In this document: in pieces, positions 1 through 10,618 of the stretch
Layout: each line of letters begins with the position of its first letter
Position numbering within the stretch: the stretch's first letter is position 1
Origin: an uncultured Haliea sp.
GTDB taxonomy: Bacteria > Pseudomonadota > Gammaproteobacteria > Pseudomonadales > Halieaceae
Reading direction: 5' to 3'
Assembly (NCBI GenBank): GCA_913061145.1
Contig: CAJXUQ010000020.1
Span: 1-64,000, forward strand
DNA: 64,000 nt
Notes under the pieces: generated by a model
Database searches by the model: none
Told to the model about the DNA's origin: nothing
Seen by the model: only the letters and a program-made list of their open reading frames with translations
Translations under genes and position numbers: made by a program

Positions 1-1738
1 ACCGCGACAGGCCGGGGTCACCCTGGCGTCCGGCACGACCGCGCAGCTGATTGTCGATGCGCCGCGACTCGTGTCGCTCAGTACCCAGAATGTGCAGCCC
101 ACCCGCAGCCAGCACCGCCTCGTGGCGCTGGCGCCAGGCCTCGGTCAGCTCGGCGCGCTGCGCATCGGACACGTCACCCAGCGACTCCAGCTCTGCCTCG
201 AGGCTGCCGCCCAGCACAATGTCCGTGCCCCGGCCCGCCATGTTGGTCGCAATCGTCACCACCCCCGGACGCCCGGCCTGGGCAATAATCTCCGCTTCCT
301 GCTCATGGTATTTGGCGTTGAGAACCTTGTGCGGAATCTTCGCGGCGCGAAAGCGTTGCGACAGCTCTTCAGAGGTTTCCACCGACGCGGTACCCACCAG
401 CACCGGAGCACCCTTCTCCACGCAATCCTTCACGTCGGTGACAATGGCGTCGAATTTCTCTTCGCGCGTCAGGTAGACCAGATCGTTCAGGTCTTTACGC
501 TGTCGTGGCTTGTTGGTCGGAATCACCAGCACTTCCAGGCCGTAGATCTGGCGAAACTCGAAAGCTTCCGTGTCCGCGGTGCCGGTCATGCCCGCCAGTT
601 TCTTGTACAGTCGGAAGTAGTTCTGGAAGGTGGTCGAAGCCAGGGTCTGGCTCTCGTTCTGGATACGCACGCCCTCCTTGGCTTCGATGGCCTGATGCAG
701 ACCCTCGGAGAGCCTGCGGCCGGTCATGGTGCGGCCGGTGTGCTCGTCAATCAACACCACCTGATCGCCCTGTACGATGTACTCCACATCCCGATGGAAC
801 AGTGCGTGGGCACGCAGGCCGGAATACACATGGTGCAGCAGGTTCAGGTTGGTCGCGGCGTAGAGACTGTCGCCCTCCTGCAGCAGCCCCTCACCAGTGA
901 GCAGCTCTTCGACGTACTCGTGGCCCATCTCGGTCAGCTCGATCTGACGCTGCTTCTCGTCGACCGTGAAGTGGCCCTCCTGTCCTTCCACATCGCGTTT
1001 GAGCAAGGGGACCAGTTTGTTGATGCGTTGGTACAGCGCCGAGCTGTCCTCAGAGGCACCGGAAATCACCAGCGGGGTGCGCGCCTCATCGATCAGGATG
1101 GAGTCGACTTCGTCGACAATGGCAAAGCTGAGCTCGCCCTGCAGTTTATCCTCGAGCCGGAACGCCATGTTGTCCCGCAGGTAGTCAAAGCCGAATTCAT
1201 TGTTGGTGCCGTGAATGATATCGGCCTGGTACGCCTCGCGCTTCTGCTCCTGGGTCTGGCCGGAACGTACGACACCGACAGACACACCGAGGAAGCGGTA
1301 GAGGGGTGACATCCACTGCGCATCGCGCCCGGCCAGGTAATCGTTGACCGTAATCAGGTGCACGCTTTTGCCGGACAGGGCATTCAGGTAGGCCGGCAGG
1401 GTGGCCACCAGGGTTTTGCCCTCCCCGGTGCCCATCTCGGCGATCTTGCCCTCATGCAACGCCATACCGCCAATCAGCTGTACATCAAAATGCCGCATGC
1501 CCAGGGTGCGCTGACTCGCCTCGCGGGTGACCGCGAAGGCCTCGGGCAGAATGTCGTCCAACGTCGCGCCATCCGCCAGGCGCTGGCGGAACTCGCCGGT
1601 CTTGGCCGCCAGGGCGGCATCGTCCAGCGCCTGCATAGCCTCTTCCAGTGCGTTGATCTTGCGGACGATCTTGCCAAGGCGCTTCAGCTCCCGATCATTT
1701 CGGGTGCCGAAGATTTTCTTCATCGTAGTCGTAATCAT
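1..1738 (-). CDS. secA: Preprotein translocase ATPase SecA (N-terminal 579 residues; C terminus lies outside the window)
   Basis: SecA is the cytoplasmic motor that pushes unfolded preproteins through SecYEG. The visible part covers nucleotide-binding domain 1 with the Walker A stretch GTGEGKT near residue 105, the preprotein cross-linking domain, and domain 2 up to the [10 protein letters not shown] motif at the window edge. The ATG at 1738 is chosen because [15 protein letters not shown] then has the same N-terminal length as E. coli SecA; a second in-frame ATG lies at 1723. Neither start has a recognisable Shine-Dalgarno sequence, which is unusual for a highly expressed gene. The gene follows an M23 peptidase on the same strand, and no secM-like leader gene is seen. 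Identity is certain; only the start is open. Confidence 0.97.
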   Translation of the reverse strand, partial: MITTTMKKIFGTRNDRELKRLGKIVRKINALEEAMQALDDAALAAKTGEFRQRLADGATLDDILPEAFAVTREASQRTLGMRHFDVQLIGGMALHEGKIAEMGTGEGKTLVATLPAYLNALSGKSVHLITVNDYLAGRDAQWMSPLYRFLGVSVGVVRSGQTQEQKREAYQADIIHGTNNEFGFDYLRDNMAFRLEDKLQGELSFAIVDEVDSILIDEARTPLVISGASEDSSALYQRINKLVPLLKRDVEGQEGHFTVDEKQRQIELTEMGHEYVEELLTGEGLLQEGDSLYAATNLNLLHHVYSGLRAHALFHRDVEYIVQGDQVVLIDEHTGRTMTGRRLSEGLHQAIEAKEGVRIQNESQTLASTTFQNYFRLYKKLAGMTGTADTEAFEFRQIYGLEVLVIPTNKPRQRKDLNDLVYLTREEKFDAIVTDVKDCVEKGAPVLVGTASVETSEELSQRFRAAKIPHKVLNAKYHEQEAEIIAQAGRPGVVTIATNMAGRGTDIVLGGSLEAELESLGDVSDAQRAELTEAWRQRHEAVLAAGGLHILGTERHESRRIDNQLRGRAGRQGDPGLSR

Positions 1739-1771
1739 TAAGGGGTCACTGCGTTAGACATCAGGGCTTCA

Positions 1772-1796
1772 CCCGCCCGATGTGATACCCGGCGGG
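1772..1796 (-). other. GC-rich stem-loop between the M23 gene and secA
   Basis: CCCGCC and GGCGGG form a 6 bp stem around a loop of about 13 bases, some 35 bases upstream of the secA start and after the stop of the preceding gene. No T-run follows, so it is not a standard terminator. It could reduce read-through or affect secA translation, but this is only a structural observation. Confidence 0.3.
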
Positions 1797-1821
1797 AGAC
1801 GAATTTTGCGCGATGGGTGAT

Positions 1822-2754
1822 TCAGCGTCGGGTGCGACGCACGTAGCTGGAGGGATCGACAGGACGGCCGTGCTTGTACACTTCGAAATGCACGTGGGGA
1901 CCGGTAGCGCGCCCGCTGGAGCCCATCAGGGCAATGGGCTGGCCCTTGCGCACGAGGTCGCCGGGCTCCACGAGATTGGACTGATTGTGGGCGTACCGCG
2001 TGACCAGACCGTCGCCGTGGGAGACTTCAACCATCATCCCGTAGCCGTTGCGGTCATTGCCAGAGAACGTCACCACGCCGCCCGCCACCGCGATGACGTT
2101 GGACCCGGCCTTGCCGGCGTAGTCAATACCGTAGTGTGCGGAACGCTTGCCCGAGAAGGGATCCGCACGCACACCAAAACCGGACGACACCCAACCCTTT
2201 TCCACGGGACGGCCGGACACCCAAGCCTCCTCATCCAGCTTGCGGTGGGTGAGCAGTGACTCAAGGATTTCCAGCTGCTGTTCACGCTCCGTGAGGCGTT
2301 CAGCAAAGTGCTCTAACTCACCCGTGAGGTCGGGCGCCAGGTACTCGACGCTAAAATCAGCTGCCAGGGGACCACCGACCGCCGGGGGCTGGCTGAAATC
2401 GAACTCGCCGTCCTGCAGATCGGCCATGGCCGTGAGGTGTTCGCCGAGGGCGTCGAGGCGTGTCATTCGCGCCTGCAGCTCCGCCAGACTCAGCGTCATG
2501 GCCTGCAGCTTGCGCTCAGCCTCGAGACGCAGGTCCTCCAGCTCCGTTGACTGGGTGGCAAGCTCGTCCTGCAGGCTGTCCAGGGAATTGTCGCGCAGGT
2601 CACGCGCCTGAGACTCCTGACCGACGAAGTAGCCCAGTGCCACCATGCCCAGCGGCAGTCCGAGACAGCACAGGGACAGGAGGGCGCGTGACCAGCGGCC
2701 CAGCTCGAGAGAGCGGGACCCGCCGTGTTTGCGGCTTATCAGGATGACCTTCAT
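1822..2754 (-). CDS. M23 family metallopeptidase (LytM domain), membrane-anchored
   Basis: This is a probable peptidoglycan endopeptidase or a catalytic activator of the LytM type acting in the periplasm. From the ATG at 2754 (310 aa) the protein has a basic N terminus, a transmembrane anchor at about residues 24-44, a coiled coil at about 50-105, and a C-terminal LytM domain at about 190-300. The zinc ligand set is complete: His207 and Asp211 in HYGID, His256 in RYAH, and His287/His289 in HVHFEV, so it is likely active. A TTG two codons upstream is the alternative start. A perfect 12 bp palindrome sits 2 bases before the ATG. Its position between lpxC and secA is common in Pseudomonas relatives and links it to wall turnover during division; the exact substrate cannot be read from sequence. 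Confidence 0.9.
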   Translation of the reverse strand: MKVILISRKHGGSRSLELGRWSRALLSLCCLGLPLGMVALGYFVGQESQARDLRDNSLDSLQDELATQSTELEDLRLEAERKLQAMTLSLAELQARMTRLDALGEHLTAMADLQDGEFDFSQPPAVGGPLAADFSVEYLAPDLTGELEHFAERLTEREQQLEILESLLTHRKLDEEAWVSGRPVEKGWVSSGFGVRADPFSGKRSAHYGIDYAGKAGSNVIAVAGGVVTFSGNDRNGYGMMVEVSHGDGLVTRYAHNQSNLVEPGDLVRKGQPIALMGSSGRATGPHVHFEVYKHGRPVDPSSYVRRTRR

Positions 2755-2756
2755 TG

Positions 2757-2768
2757 GCAACCGGTTGC
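2757..2768. repeat. Perfect 12 bp palindrome at the M23 gene start
   Basis: GCAACCGGTTGC is self-complementary and lies 2 bases upstream of the ATG at 2754, in the place where a ribosome binding site would be expected. It could be an operator half-site pair or an RNA hairpin limiting initiation. No second copy was noticed nearby. Confidence 0.4.
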
Positions 2769-2873
2769 AATGAACTGACGCGCGAGTGTGCCATAGTCAC
2801 GGGAATATTACCAATAGCAATTTGCGCCGCCGACGGCAACGGCGCGGGGCATGGCTGCCCGGCGCCCGAAGTA

Positions 2874-3785
2874 TCAGGCGGCGGCGGGGCTCAGCGAGTA
2901 GGAAATCGGCGCGGTGGCCTCATCTTCGAAGGTCACCATTTCCCAGGCATCCGGCTGGGCTATCAGGGCCCGCAGGGAGGCATTATTGAGTGCGTGACCG
3001 GACTTGTGCGCCCGGTATTCGCCGATAACGCTGTAGCCGAGCAGGTAGATGTCGCCGATAGCATCGAGAATCTTGTGTTTGACGAACTCGTCGTCGTAGC
3101 GCAGGCCATCCTGGTTCAGGATGCGGTATTCGTCCACCACAATGGCGTTGTCCACGCTGCCGCCACGGGCCAGCCCCTGGGAGCGCAGGTATTCGATTTC
3201 GTGCATGAATCCGAAGGTGCGCGCGCGGCTTACTTCCTTGACGAAAGAAGTGCTGGAAAAGTCGATTTCCGCGTGCGGTGACCGCTCGCGGAATACGGGG
3301 TGATCAAACTCGATGGAAAACGAGACCTTGAAGCCATCAAAGGGGAGAAAGCTGGCTGTCTTGTCCCCGTCTTCCACCGTGACCGGACGCTTGATGCGGA
3401 TGAATTTCTTCGCCGCGTTCTGTTCCTCGATACCCGCGGACTGGATCAGGAACACAAACGGACCCGCACTGCCGTCCATAATCGGCACTTCCGACGCGCT
3501 CACATCGACAAAGGCATTGTCGATGCCCAGCCCCGCCATCGCCGACAGCAGGTGCTCCACGGTCGACACCTTCTCGCCATTGGCGATCAACGTGGTCGAG
3601 AGCGTGGTCTCCCGCACATTCTCGGCGCGCGCGGGGATTTCGACCACGGGGTCGAGGTCCACGCGCCGGAATACAATACCTGCATCAATGGGGGCAGGCG
3701 ACAGGGTGAGATACACTTTCTCACCCGTGTGCAAACCGACGCCCGTTGCCTTGATGGCATTGCGTAATGTGCGCTGTCGAATCAT
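2874..3785 (-). CDS. lpxC: UDP-3-O-acyl-N-acetylglucosamine deacetylase LpxC
   Basis: LpxC performs the committed, zinc-dependent deacetylation step of lipid A synthesis in the cytoplasm. The 303-residue length is normal. The metal ligands are present one position earlier than in E. coli: His78 (in [12 protein letters not shown]), His237 and Asp241 (in HKILDAIGD), and the general acid His264 (in HKSGH). The ATG at 3785 has a purine-rich GAAGG just upstream. It follows ftsZ on the same strand after 64 bases, the usual end of the division cluster. Its C terminus lacks any clear extra domain. In E. coli LpxC is degraded by FtsH; whether the Ala-rich tail here serves that purpose is unknown. Confidence 0.98.
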   Translation of the reverse strand: MIRQRTLRNAIKATGVGLHTGEKVYLTLSPAPIDAGIVFRRVDLDPVVEIPARAENVRETTLSTTLIANGEKVSTVEHLLSAMAGLGIDNAFVDVSASEVPIMDGSAGPFVFLIQSAGIEEQNAAKKFIRIKRPVTVEDGDKTASFLPFDGFKVSFSIEFDHPVFRERSPHAEIDFSSTSFVKEVSRARTFGFMHEIEYLRSQGLARGGSVDNAIVVDEYRILNQDGLRYDDEFVKHKILDAIGDIYLLGYSVIGEYRAHKSGHALNNASLRALIAQPDAWEMVTFEDEATAPISYSLSPAAA

Positions 3786-3822
3786 ACCTTCACCATCTCC
3801 TCTGCCCCGGACCGTCCGCGGC

Positions 3823-3841
3823 AGCCGATGGTGTGTCGGCT
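3823..3841 (-). other. Stem-loop in the ftsZ-lpxC gap
   Basis: AGCCGA and TCGGCT pair across a 7-base loop shortly after the ftsZ stop codon. There is no T-run, so it looks more like a processing or attenuating hairpin than a full terminator. It may set the ratio of ftsZ to lpxC transcript; this is inference. Confidence 0.3.
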
Positions 3842-3849
3842 ATGCCTCG

Positions 3850-5007
3850 TCAGTCCGCCTGGCGCCGCAAAAATGCGGGGATGTCAAAATAATCGTCACT
3901 CGCCATCGCGGCGGCCTCACCACCGGCTGACATGGCGCGACGCATCTTGGTCGGCCGCTCCAGATCACGGTAATCGGGCTCTTCATCCGTTGCTGCAACC
4001 GCTGCACGCGGCGCTGTGCCCACTACCTGCAGCGGCGTCGCACGTGCCACCTCGCTGCCCAGACCTGTCGCCACCACCGTGACCTTGAGCTCGTCGGTCA
4101 TGTTCGGGTCAATCACGGTGCCGACCACTACTGTCGCGTCATCCGACGCAAATTCTTCGATCGTGTCGCCAACTTCGGAAAACTCGCCGAGCGACAGATC
4201 CAGACCCGCGGTGATGTTCACCAGAATACCGCGCGCCCCCCGGAGGTCGATATCATCCAGCAGAGGGCTGTTGATCGCACGCTCTGCCGCCTCGCGGGCG
4301 CGGTTTTCACCGCGGGCAGAGCCGGTTCCCATCATCGCCATGCCCATCTCGGACATGACCGTACGCACATCGGCAAAATCCACGTTGATCATGCCGGGAC
4401 GAATGATCAGGTCGGCAATACCCTGAACTGCGCCCAACAATACATCATTCGCTTCTTTGAAGGCATCCAATAAACTGGTACTTTTTCCGAGCACTTCCAG
4501 CAACTTTTCGTTCGGAATGGTGATCAAAGAGTCGACGTGTTGCTGCAGTTCCCGCACACCCTCCAGCGCGATCGCCAGCCGCTTCTTGCCTTCGAAAGGG
4601 AACGGCCGCGTGACCACGGCCACCGTAAGAATACCCATTTCACGCGCCACTTCCGCAACAATCGGCGCGCCGCCAGTACCCGTGCCACCACCCATACCCG
4701 CGGTGATGAACACCATGTCGGCGCCGCGCAGCGCATCGGCGATACGATCACGATCCTCGAGCGCCGCCGCGCGACCGATCTCCGGATTCGCTCCGGCTCC
4801 CAGGCCCTTGGTGATGGCACCACCGAGTTGCAGCACGGTTTTCGAACGGATGTCCGAAAGCGCCTGCGCATCGGTATTGGCACAGATGAAGTCCACGCCT
4901 TCAACTGAGTTCTCGATCATGTGCTTGACCGCGTTGCCGCCGCCACCGCCAACACCGATAACCTTGATGACCGCGTTCTGTGGTACGTTGTCGATAAGTT
5001 CAAACAT
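3850..5007 (-). CDS. ftsZ: Cell division GTPase FtsZ
   Basis: FtsZ polymerises with GTP into the Z ring at midcell. The 385-residue protein shows the tubulin signature [10 protein letters not shown] near residues 105-115, the T7-loop region NVDFADV near 208, a variable acidic linker, and the conserved C-terminal peptide [11 protein letters not shown] that binds FtsA and ZipA. The ATG at 5007 is preceded by the strong ribosome binding sequence AAGGGGAG. It lies 62 bases downstream of ftsA on the same strand, so it is co-transcribed with the division cluster. Confidence 0.99.
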   Translation of the reverse strand: MFELIDNVPQNAVIKVIGVGGGGGNAVKHMIENSVEGVDFICANTDAQALSDIRSKTVLQLGGAITKGLGAGANPEIGRAAALEDRDRIADALRGADMVFITAGMGGGTGTGGAPIVAEVAREMGILTVAVVTRPFPFEGKKRLAIALEGVRELQQHVDSLITIPNEKLLEVLGKSTSLLDAFKEANDVLLGAVQGIADLIIRPGMINVDFADVRTVMSEMGMAMMGTGSARGENRAREAAERAINSPLLDDIDLRGARGILVNITAGLDLSLGEFSEVGDTIEEFASDDATVVVGTVIDPNMTDELKVTVVATGLGSEVARATPLQVVGTAPRAAVAATDEEPDYRDLERPTKMRRAMSAGGEAAAMASDDYFDIPAFLRRQAD

Positions 5008-5069
5008 AGCGTTTCTCCCCTTTCCTTTATGTGGCCACGCCGTGGCGTGACGGTTTACCGCAAAAAATT

Positions 5070-6308
5070 CTAGAAATTGCTCTGTATCCAGTTGCGCAGG
5101 CGCGCCACCAGGCCCTCACCGCTGGCAACGCTGCGCTGGGCGCTGCCGGCGCGCTCGCCGGCCTGCTTCTGGCCGTACTGCAACAGGCCCACGCCGGTTG
5201 AATAGATCGGGTTGCGCACGATGTCGTTCAGCCCCTTGACCGTTTGCGGGTAACCCACCCGCACCGGCATGTGGAAGATCTCTTCCGCCAACTCAACCAC
5301 GCCTTCCATCTTCGACGTGCCGCCGGTGAGCACCACACCGGCGCGGATGGCCTCTTCATAGCCACTGCGGCGCAGTTCGCCCTGAATGAGGGTGAACAGT
5401 TCGTCGTAGCGCGGCTCCACCACCTCCGCCAGCGATTGCCGTGACAGATCGCGGGGGGGCCGGTCACCGACACTTGGCACCTTGATCGTTTCATCAGGGC
5501 CAGCCAGCTGGGTCAGGGCGCAGGCGTATTTGATCTTGATCTCCTCGGCATGCTGGGTGGGCGTGCGCAGCGCCGTGGCAATGTCGTTGGTCACCTGGTC
5601 GCCCGCGATGGGAATCACCCCGGTGTGGCGGATAGACCCCTCGGTGAATATGGCGATATCCGTGGTGCCTCCGCCGATATCCACCAGGCAGACGCCCAGT
5701 TCCCGCTCGTCTTCCGTAAGCACCGAGTAGCTGGAGGCCAACTGCTCGAGAATCACCTCTTCCACTTCCAGGCCACAGCGACGAATGCACTTCTCGATAT
5801 TCTGGGCAGCGTTGACTGCGCAGGTGACGAGGTGGACCTTGGCCTCAAGGCGCACGCCGGACATGCCCAGTGGCTCCTTGACCCCTTCCTGGTTATCGAT
5901 CACGTATTCCTGGGGCAGGATATGCAGCACCTTCTGGTCAGCAGGAATAGCGACGGCCTGCGCCGCATCAAGTACCCGCTCGAGATCCGGCGGCTGAACC
6001 TCGCGGTCGCGAATGGCCACAATGCCATGGGAGTTGAGGCTGCGAATGTGGCTGCCTGCGATACCCACGTACACCGAGTGGATCTGGCAGCCGGCCATCA
6101 GCTCGGCTTCTTCGACGGCGCGCTGGATAGACTGCACTGTGGACTCGATGTTGACGATCACGCCTTTTTTCATGCCCTTGGACGGATGTGAGCCGATGCC
6201 GACCACTTCCAGCCCCCCCTCTGGGCCGATCTCGCCGACGAGGGCGACGACCTTCGAGGTGCCGATGTCCAGTCCCACGATCATCCTTTTGTCCTGAACG
6301 CTGCCCAT
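5070..6308 (-). CDS. ftsA: Cell division actin-like protein FtsA
   Basis: FtsA is an actin-fold ATPase that tethers FtsZ filaments to the inner membrane. The start at 6308 (412 aa, [14 protein letters not shown]) is chosen over an in-frame ATG at 6368 because the longer form would run into ftsQ and because GGGGAG lies about 9 bases upstream of 6308. Visible features are the ATPase phosphate-1 motif [10 protein letters not shown] near the N terminus, the inserted 1C domain, the phosphate-2 region [13 protein letters not shown] near residue 205, and a C-terminal amphipathic membrane-targeting helix ([12 protein letters not shown]). The gene sits between ftsQ and ftsZ as in most gammaproteobacteria. 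Confidence 0.98.
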   Translation of the reverse strand: MGSVQDKRMIVGLDIGTSKVVALVGEIGPEGGLEVVGIGSHPSKGMKKGVIVNIESTVQSIQRAVEEAELMAGCQIHSVYVGIAGSHIRSLNSHGIVAIRDREVQPPDLERVLDAAQAVAIPADQKVLHILPQEYVIDNQEGVKEPLGMSGVRLEAKVHLVTCAVNAAQNIEKCIRRCGLEVEEVILEQLASSYSVLTEDERELGVCLVDIGGGTTDIAIFTEGSIRHTGVIPIAGDQVTNDIATALRTPTQHAEEIKIKYACALTQLAGPDETIKVPSVGDRPPRDLSRQSLAEVVEPRYDELFTLIQGELRRSGYEEAIRAGVVLTGGTSKMEGVVELAEEIFHMPVRVGYPQTVKGLNDIVRNPIYSTGVGLLQYGQKQAGERAGSAQRSVASGEGLVARLRNWIQSNF

Positions 6309-6330
6309 GGCAGTGATACTCCCCACTGAA

Positions 6331-7176
6331 TTATTTTTCGGCCACGCTGGCCAGTTGCGCGGCGTCAACCGCGGGTTCGCGGAAGGCTACCGCCATGCCG
6401 CTCTCGTAGCGCAGGTCTACGCGCTCGACCTCATCCCAGCGCGCAGCCAGCTCGCGTCGGTACACCGTTGCAAAGCGCTCGAGGCGATCGCCGAAGTCCA
6501 CATTCCCCAGTGCCAACTGCGTGCCGCTGTCGAGTTCGGCGCTGAGGTGCCCGCGCTCATCCAGCGACAGGGCATGCAGGACCAGGCCCAGCGGCTGCAG
6601 CAGTTCGCCCAGCTGCTGATAGCTCACAATCAGCTCACGTGCAGAGCCGGCGGGCCCCTCAAGTCTCGGCAGCGATGCCTCGCCTGCCACGCTGGACGAC
6701 TGAAACACCTCACCCTCGTGGTTGAGAAAGCCGCCCTGCCCCCAGCGCGCGATAGGCAGTTGCTCCTGCACATTGATCTCCAACGTGCTGGGCCAGCGCC
6801 GGCGCACACTCACCTGGTAGATCCAGGGCAGCGCCTGCAGCCGCGCGCGCACGTCCTCCAGGTTGGCACTCAGGAACCCACCCACCAGCGCGGGCTGTAC
6901 CATGTCCTGCACGACTTCGGTCTGGGTGCGATGCAAATTGCCCGTCACGGCAATGCGCTGCACCGGAAGCTCCTGCAGGGCAATCCAGCCGCGCAGGCCC
7001 ACCACGCACACCACACCGACGCCAAGCAGGATCAGCAGGCGGTTTACCCAGCCACCGAGCAGGCGCAGTCCCGGGCGCATGTCCGGTCGCGGCGGGCGCA
7101 CGGCGCGACGACGGGTCGCTCCTGCGGAGCCGCGGCGCCGGTGTGCGGCGGTCCTGCGCGTGTCAACCATGCGCAC
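6331..7176 (-). CDS. ftsQ: Cell division protein FtsQ
   Basis: FtsQ is a bitopic inner-membrane protein that bridges early and late divisome parts through FtsB and FtsL. The 281-residue product has an unusually long Arg-rich cytoplasmic N terminus (about 40 residues), one membrane segment at about 45-62, a POTRA domain starting with VQRIAVTGN at 72-80, and a C-terminal beta domain. The start at 7176 overlaps the 3' end of ddl by 14 bases; a second Met two residues in is an alternative. It overlaps and follows ddl, the standard order. Confidence 0.96.
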   Translation of the reverse strand: MRMVDTRRTAAHRRRGSAGATRRRAVRPPRPDMRPGLRLLGGWVNRLLILLGVGVVCVVGLRGWIALQELPVQRIAVTGNLHRTQTEVVQDMVQPALVGGFLSANLEDVRARLQALPWIYQVSVRRRWPSTLEINVQEQLPIARWGQGGFLNHEGEVFQSSSVAGEASLPRLEGPAGSARELIVSYQQLGELLQPLGLVLHALSLDERGHLSAELDSGTQLALGNVDFGDRLERFATVYRRELAARWDEVERVDLRYESGMAVAFREPAVDAAQLASVAEK

Positions 7177-8092
7177 GACCCTCCCAGCTCAATTCGACAA
7201 TGCGTTGCACCAGAGCCTCGATGGACATCCCCACCGCGCGCGCCGCCATCGGCACAAGACTGTGCGATGTCATACCGGGGATGGTGTTCACTTCCAGCAC
7301 GTAAAAGCGGCCATCGCGGTCGCGCATCAAATCCACGCGCCCCCAGACTGAGCAGCCGAGGCTGCGAAACGCGGCCAGTGCCAGCGCGCTGGCTTCCGCT
7401 TCATCTTCGGCGCTCAGGCCACTGGGGCAGTGGTAGCGGGTCTCGTCCGACAGGTACTTCGCTTCGTAGTCGTAGAACTCCCGATCAGTTTCCATACGGA
7501 TCGACGGCAGCGTGCTGTCCCCCAGAACCGCGACCGTGTACTCGGGACCATCGATGAACTGCTCGGCCAGAACGGTTCCGCCGAAGGCCGATGCCGTGCG
7601 CCAGGCCTGTGCCAGCGCCTCTGCGGTCGCCGCCGGCGCCATGCCGACACTGGAACCCTCGCAGGCCGGCTTCACGAACACCTTGCCGAAACGGGCGATG
7701 ACCGCGTCCCAGTCGCTGCCGGCTTCCAGCACCACAAAGCCGCCGGTGCTGACCCCCACACCCTGCCAGAGCTGCTTGCTGCGCTGCTTGTCCATGGCCA
7801 GCGCCGAACCCAGCACCCCGGAACCCGAGTAGGGAATCTGCAATGTTTCCAGGGCGCCCTGAATCACGCCGTCCTCACCGCCGGGGCCGTGCAGCGCGTT
7901 GAAGGCAAAGCTCACATCCTCGAGTTGCGCCACCCAGCCAGCCGTGGACGGATCAACAGCGCGCACCTCACACCCCAGGCTCTGCAACGCGGCGACGATG
8001 GTTGCGCCGGTCTGCAGCGATACGTCACGCTCTGCAGAACGACCGCCCAGCAGCACGGCCATCGGCCCTGAACTCGCCTGCTGCCAACTCAT
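7163..8092 (-). CDS. ddl: D-alanine--D-alanine ligase
   Basis: Ddl joins two D-alanines with ATP to make the dipeptide that MurF adds to the peptidoglycan stem. The chosen ATG at 8092 overlaps the murC stop codon in an ATGA arrangement and gives 309 residues, close to E. coli DdlB; an in-frame ATG further upstream lies deep inside murC. ATP-grasp features include the glycine-rich [12 protein letters not shown] near the N terminus, HGPGGEDG, the nucleotide-binding [11 protein letters not shown], and the metal and substrate segment [15 protein letters not shown] near the C terminus. It is placed between murC and ftsQ as in DdlB-type loci. Confidence 0.97.
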   Translation of the reverse strand: MSWQQASSGPMAVLLGGRSAERDVSLQTGATIVAALQSLGCEVRAVDPSTAGWVAQLEDVSFAFNALHGPGGEDGVIQGALETLQIPYSGSGVLGSALAMDKQRSKQLWQGVGVSTGGFVVLEAGSDWDAVIARFGKVFVKPACEGSSVGMAPAATAEALAQAWRTASAFGGTVLAEQFIDGPEYTVAVLGDSTLPSIRMETDREFYDYEAKYLSDETRYHCPSGLSAEDEAEASALALAAFRSLGCSVWGRVDLMRDRDGRFYVLEVNTIPGMTSHSLVPMAARAVGMSIEALVQRIVELSWEGRAHG

Positions 8093-9525
8093 GCGCGCAC
8101 CTCCGCCAGGCTGCCCAGCGCCTGGAGGTCCTGCGCCAGTCGCGCGATGTTGCCCGCGCCCTGGGTAATCACGACATCGCCATCGCGCAGAATTCCACAC
8201 AAGACATTGGCGACTTCGTCAATGCTCTCCACAAACACCGGTTCCACCTGCCCGCGCTGCCGGATACTCCGCGTCAGGCTGCGGCTGTCGGCGCCGGGAA
8301 TCGACTCCTCACCCGCCGGATACACATCCAGCAGCAGCAGCGCATCACAGCGCGACAGCACCGCCACGAAATCCTCGTACAGGTCACGTGTGCGCGAGTA
8401 CCGATGCGGCTGGTACACCATGACCACGCGGCGATCAGGCCAGGCCTGCCGGGCAGATTCCAGCGTCGCCCGTACTTCCGTCGGATGGTGCCCGTAGTCG
8501 TCCACCAGCAGTGCATTGCCGCCCGCCACACGCAGTTCACCCATCACGCTGAAACGACGCCCGACACCGGCAAACCCCGCGAGGCCGCGCTGAATCGCGG
8601 CGTCATCCACACCCTCATCGCAGGCAACGGCAATCGCCGCTGTCGCGTTCTGCACGTTGTGCTCGCCGGGCATATTCAGCTGTATCGACAGCGGCGGCAG
8701 ATCACCGGGGCGCGAGACTGTGAACTCGGTGGTCAGCCCCTGCTTGTGCACGTTCATGATGCGGTAGTCCGCCGCCTCATCGAAGCCATAGGTAAGGAAC
8801 TGGCGAGACAGGTCCGGCAGTAGCCCGGCAACCACCGGATCATCGATACAGAGCACGGCGAGGCCATAGAAAGGCAGGTTGTGCAGGAATTCGAGGAAGG
8901 TGCTGCGCAGGGTCGCAAAGTCACCCCCGTAGGTTTCCATGTGATCTGCTTCAATGTTCGTCACGACGGTCACCATCGGCTGCAGGTGCAGAAAGGACGC
9001 GTCGCTTTCATCCGCCTCGGCCACCAGGAAGCGACTGGCTCCCAGTTGCGCGTTGCTACCGGCGGAATTCACCAGGCCACCGATGACAAAGGTCGGATCC
9101 AGGCCCGCCTCGGCGAACACCGCGGCAATCAGGCTCGTAGTCGTGGTTTTGCCATGGGTGCCCGCCACCGCGATACCGTGACGATAGCGCATCAGCTCCG
9201 CGAGCATCTCAGCCCGAGGAACAACCGGCACACGCGCTGCACGAGCCGCCACCACTTCCGGGTTGTCGGCGCGTACGGCGCTGGAACTGACCACCACGTC
9301 GGCGTCGCGCACGTGTTCCGCGGCGTGGCCGATAAACACCTCGATGCCAAGCTGCTGCAGGCGTGCCGTCACGGAACTGGGACGCAGGTCGGAGCCCGAC
9401 ACCGCATAGCCCAGGTTCATCAGGACCTCGGCGATCCCGCTCATCCCGGTGCCCCCTACGCCAATCATGTGAATCCTGCGGATCCGGCGCATTTCCGGTA
9501 CGGTATAGGCGCTGCGTTCAGTCAT
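8089..9525 (-). CDS. murC: UDP-N-acetylmuramate--L-alanine ligase MurC
   Basis: MurC adds L-alanine to UDP-MurNAc, the first amino acid of the stem peptide. The 478-residue protein has the N-terminal Rossmann loop GVGGTGMSG at 22-30, the Mur-ligase P-loop GTHGKT at 122-127, and the central HHPTE-type segment [10 protein letters not shown]. The start at 9525 overlaps murG by 8 bases and the stop overlaps ddl by 4, so it is translationally linked to both neighbours. Confidence 0.98.
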   Translation of the reverse strand: MTERSAYTVPEMRRIRRIHMIGVGGTGMSGIAEVLMNLGYAVSGSDLRPSSVTARLQQLGIEVFIGHAAEHVRDADVVVSSSAVRADNPEVVAARAARVPVVPRAEMLAELMRYRHGIAVAGTHGKTTTTSLIAAVFAEAGLDPTFVIGGLVNSAGSNAQLGASRFLVAEADESDASFLHLQPMVTVVTNIEADHMETYGGDFATLRSTFLEFLHNLPFYGLAVLCIDDPVVAGLLPDLSRQFLTYGFDEAADYRIMNVHKQGLTTEFTVSRPGDLPPLSIQLNMPGEHNVQNATAAIAVACDEGVDDAAIQRGLAGFAGVGRRFSVMGELRVAGGNALLVDDYGHHPTEVRATLESARQAWPDRRVVMVYQPHRYSRTRDLYEDFVAVLSRCDALLLLDVYPAGEESIPGADSRSLTRSIRQRGQVEPVFVESIDEVANVLCGILRDGDVVITQGAGNIARLAQDLQALGSLAEVRA

Positions 9526-10618
9526 GGCGCATCAGCTCCTCGCAAAGATCGGCAACCCGCGCTGTCGCCTGCGGCTGCGCCGCGGCGGAGGCGGCCGCCG
9601 CCATCGCCGCCAGGCGCTTTGGGTTGCCGATGTATCCAGCCAGCGTCGCAGCGACCGCCCGGGGCGACAGGTCGGCTTGGCGCAACATCAGCGCGGCACC
9701 GCGATCCGACAGCGCGCGCGCATTGGCCGTCTGGTGATCGTCGATGGCGTGAGGCAGCGGTATCAACAATGCGGGGCGGCCCATAATGGCGAGTTCGGCC
9801 ACCGTCAACGCACCTGCCCTGCAGATCACGACATCTGCCCAGGCGTAGGCCGCCGCCATATCCTCAATGAAGTCACTGACCTGCACGCCTTCATCCAGCA
9901 ATGCGCCATAGTCGGCGCGCAGGCTCTCCACGTGCGCCTGCCCGGACTGATGCCAGATGCGCACCGCGTCATCACCCAGTCGTTTGCGCAGATGGCGCAG
10001 CACTTCAGGAAGCAGTGTATTCAGCGGCTGCGCTCCCAGACTCCCGCCCAGTACCAGCACCTGCAGCGGGCGCTGGCCGTGGTAATCCCACAGCTGCTTG
10101 TCGGCCGCCTCAAGCAGCGAGCGGCGCACCGGGTTACCCACCACGGTCACCGCACGCTGGGCCGGGAATGCGCCCGGAAAACCCGCGGCTACCCGGCTGG
10201 CCAACGGAGCCAGCAGACGGTTGGTGGTACCCGCCACCGCATTCTGCTCATGAATCAGCAGTGGTTTGCGCAGCAACCAGGCGGCCAGACCCGCGGGGCC
10301 CGCCACGTAGCCACCCATGCCCACCACGCAGGACGGCGCGAGACGCCACACCAGGTGTACCGCGCGCAGACAGGACCAGAGCAGCAACACCGCGCCGAGC
10401 GCCGTGTCTGCAAGGTTCTTGCCACGCACACCGCGCACCGGGAGCAGGTGCAGCGGGTATCCCGCCGCCGGTACGACCCGCGCTTCCAGCCCGCGGTCTG
10501 TACCTGTCCAGGCGATGCGGTAGCCGCGCGCCTGCAAGGTGTCGGCCACGGCCAGCGCCGGATAGACATGTCCGCCCGTGCCGCCCGCCATCATCAGAAC
10601 CAGAGGCGCCTCACTCAT
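9518..10618 (-). CDS. murG: Lipid II synthase MurG (GlcNAc transferase)
   Basis: MurG is a GT-B glycosyltransferase on the inner face of the membrane that transfers GlcNAc from UDP-GlcNAc to lipid I, making lipid II. The 366-residue product shows the N-terminal [14 protein letters not shown] loop, the second glycine-rich loop [10 protein letters not shown] near residue 195, and the donor-binding [12 protein letters not shown]. It overlaps ftsW by 4 bases and murC by 8. Confidence 0.98.
   Translation of the reverse strand: MSEAPLVLMMAGGTGGHVYPALAVADTLQARGYRIAWTGTDRGLEARVVPAAGYPLHLLPVRGVRGKNLADTALGAVLLLWSCLRAVHLVWRLAPSCVVGMGGYVAGPAGLAAWLLRKPLLIHEQNAVAGTTNRLLAPLASRVAAGFPGAFPAQRAVTVVGNPVRRSLLEAADKQLWDYHGQRPLQVLVLGGSLGAQPLNTLLPEVLRHLRKRLGDDAVRIWHQSGQAHVESLRADYGALLDEGVQVSDFIEDMAAAYAWADVVICRAGALTVAELAIMGRPALLIPLPHAIDDHQTANARALSDRGAALMLRQADLSPRAVAATLAGYIGNPKRLAAMAAAASAAAQPQATARVADLCEELMRHD

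Noticed and set aside
71-1309. Long plus-strand open frame over secA
   Set aside because: It is antisense to a clear SecA sequence and has no family similarity; high GC content makes such mirror frames common here.
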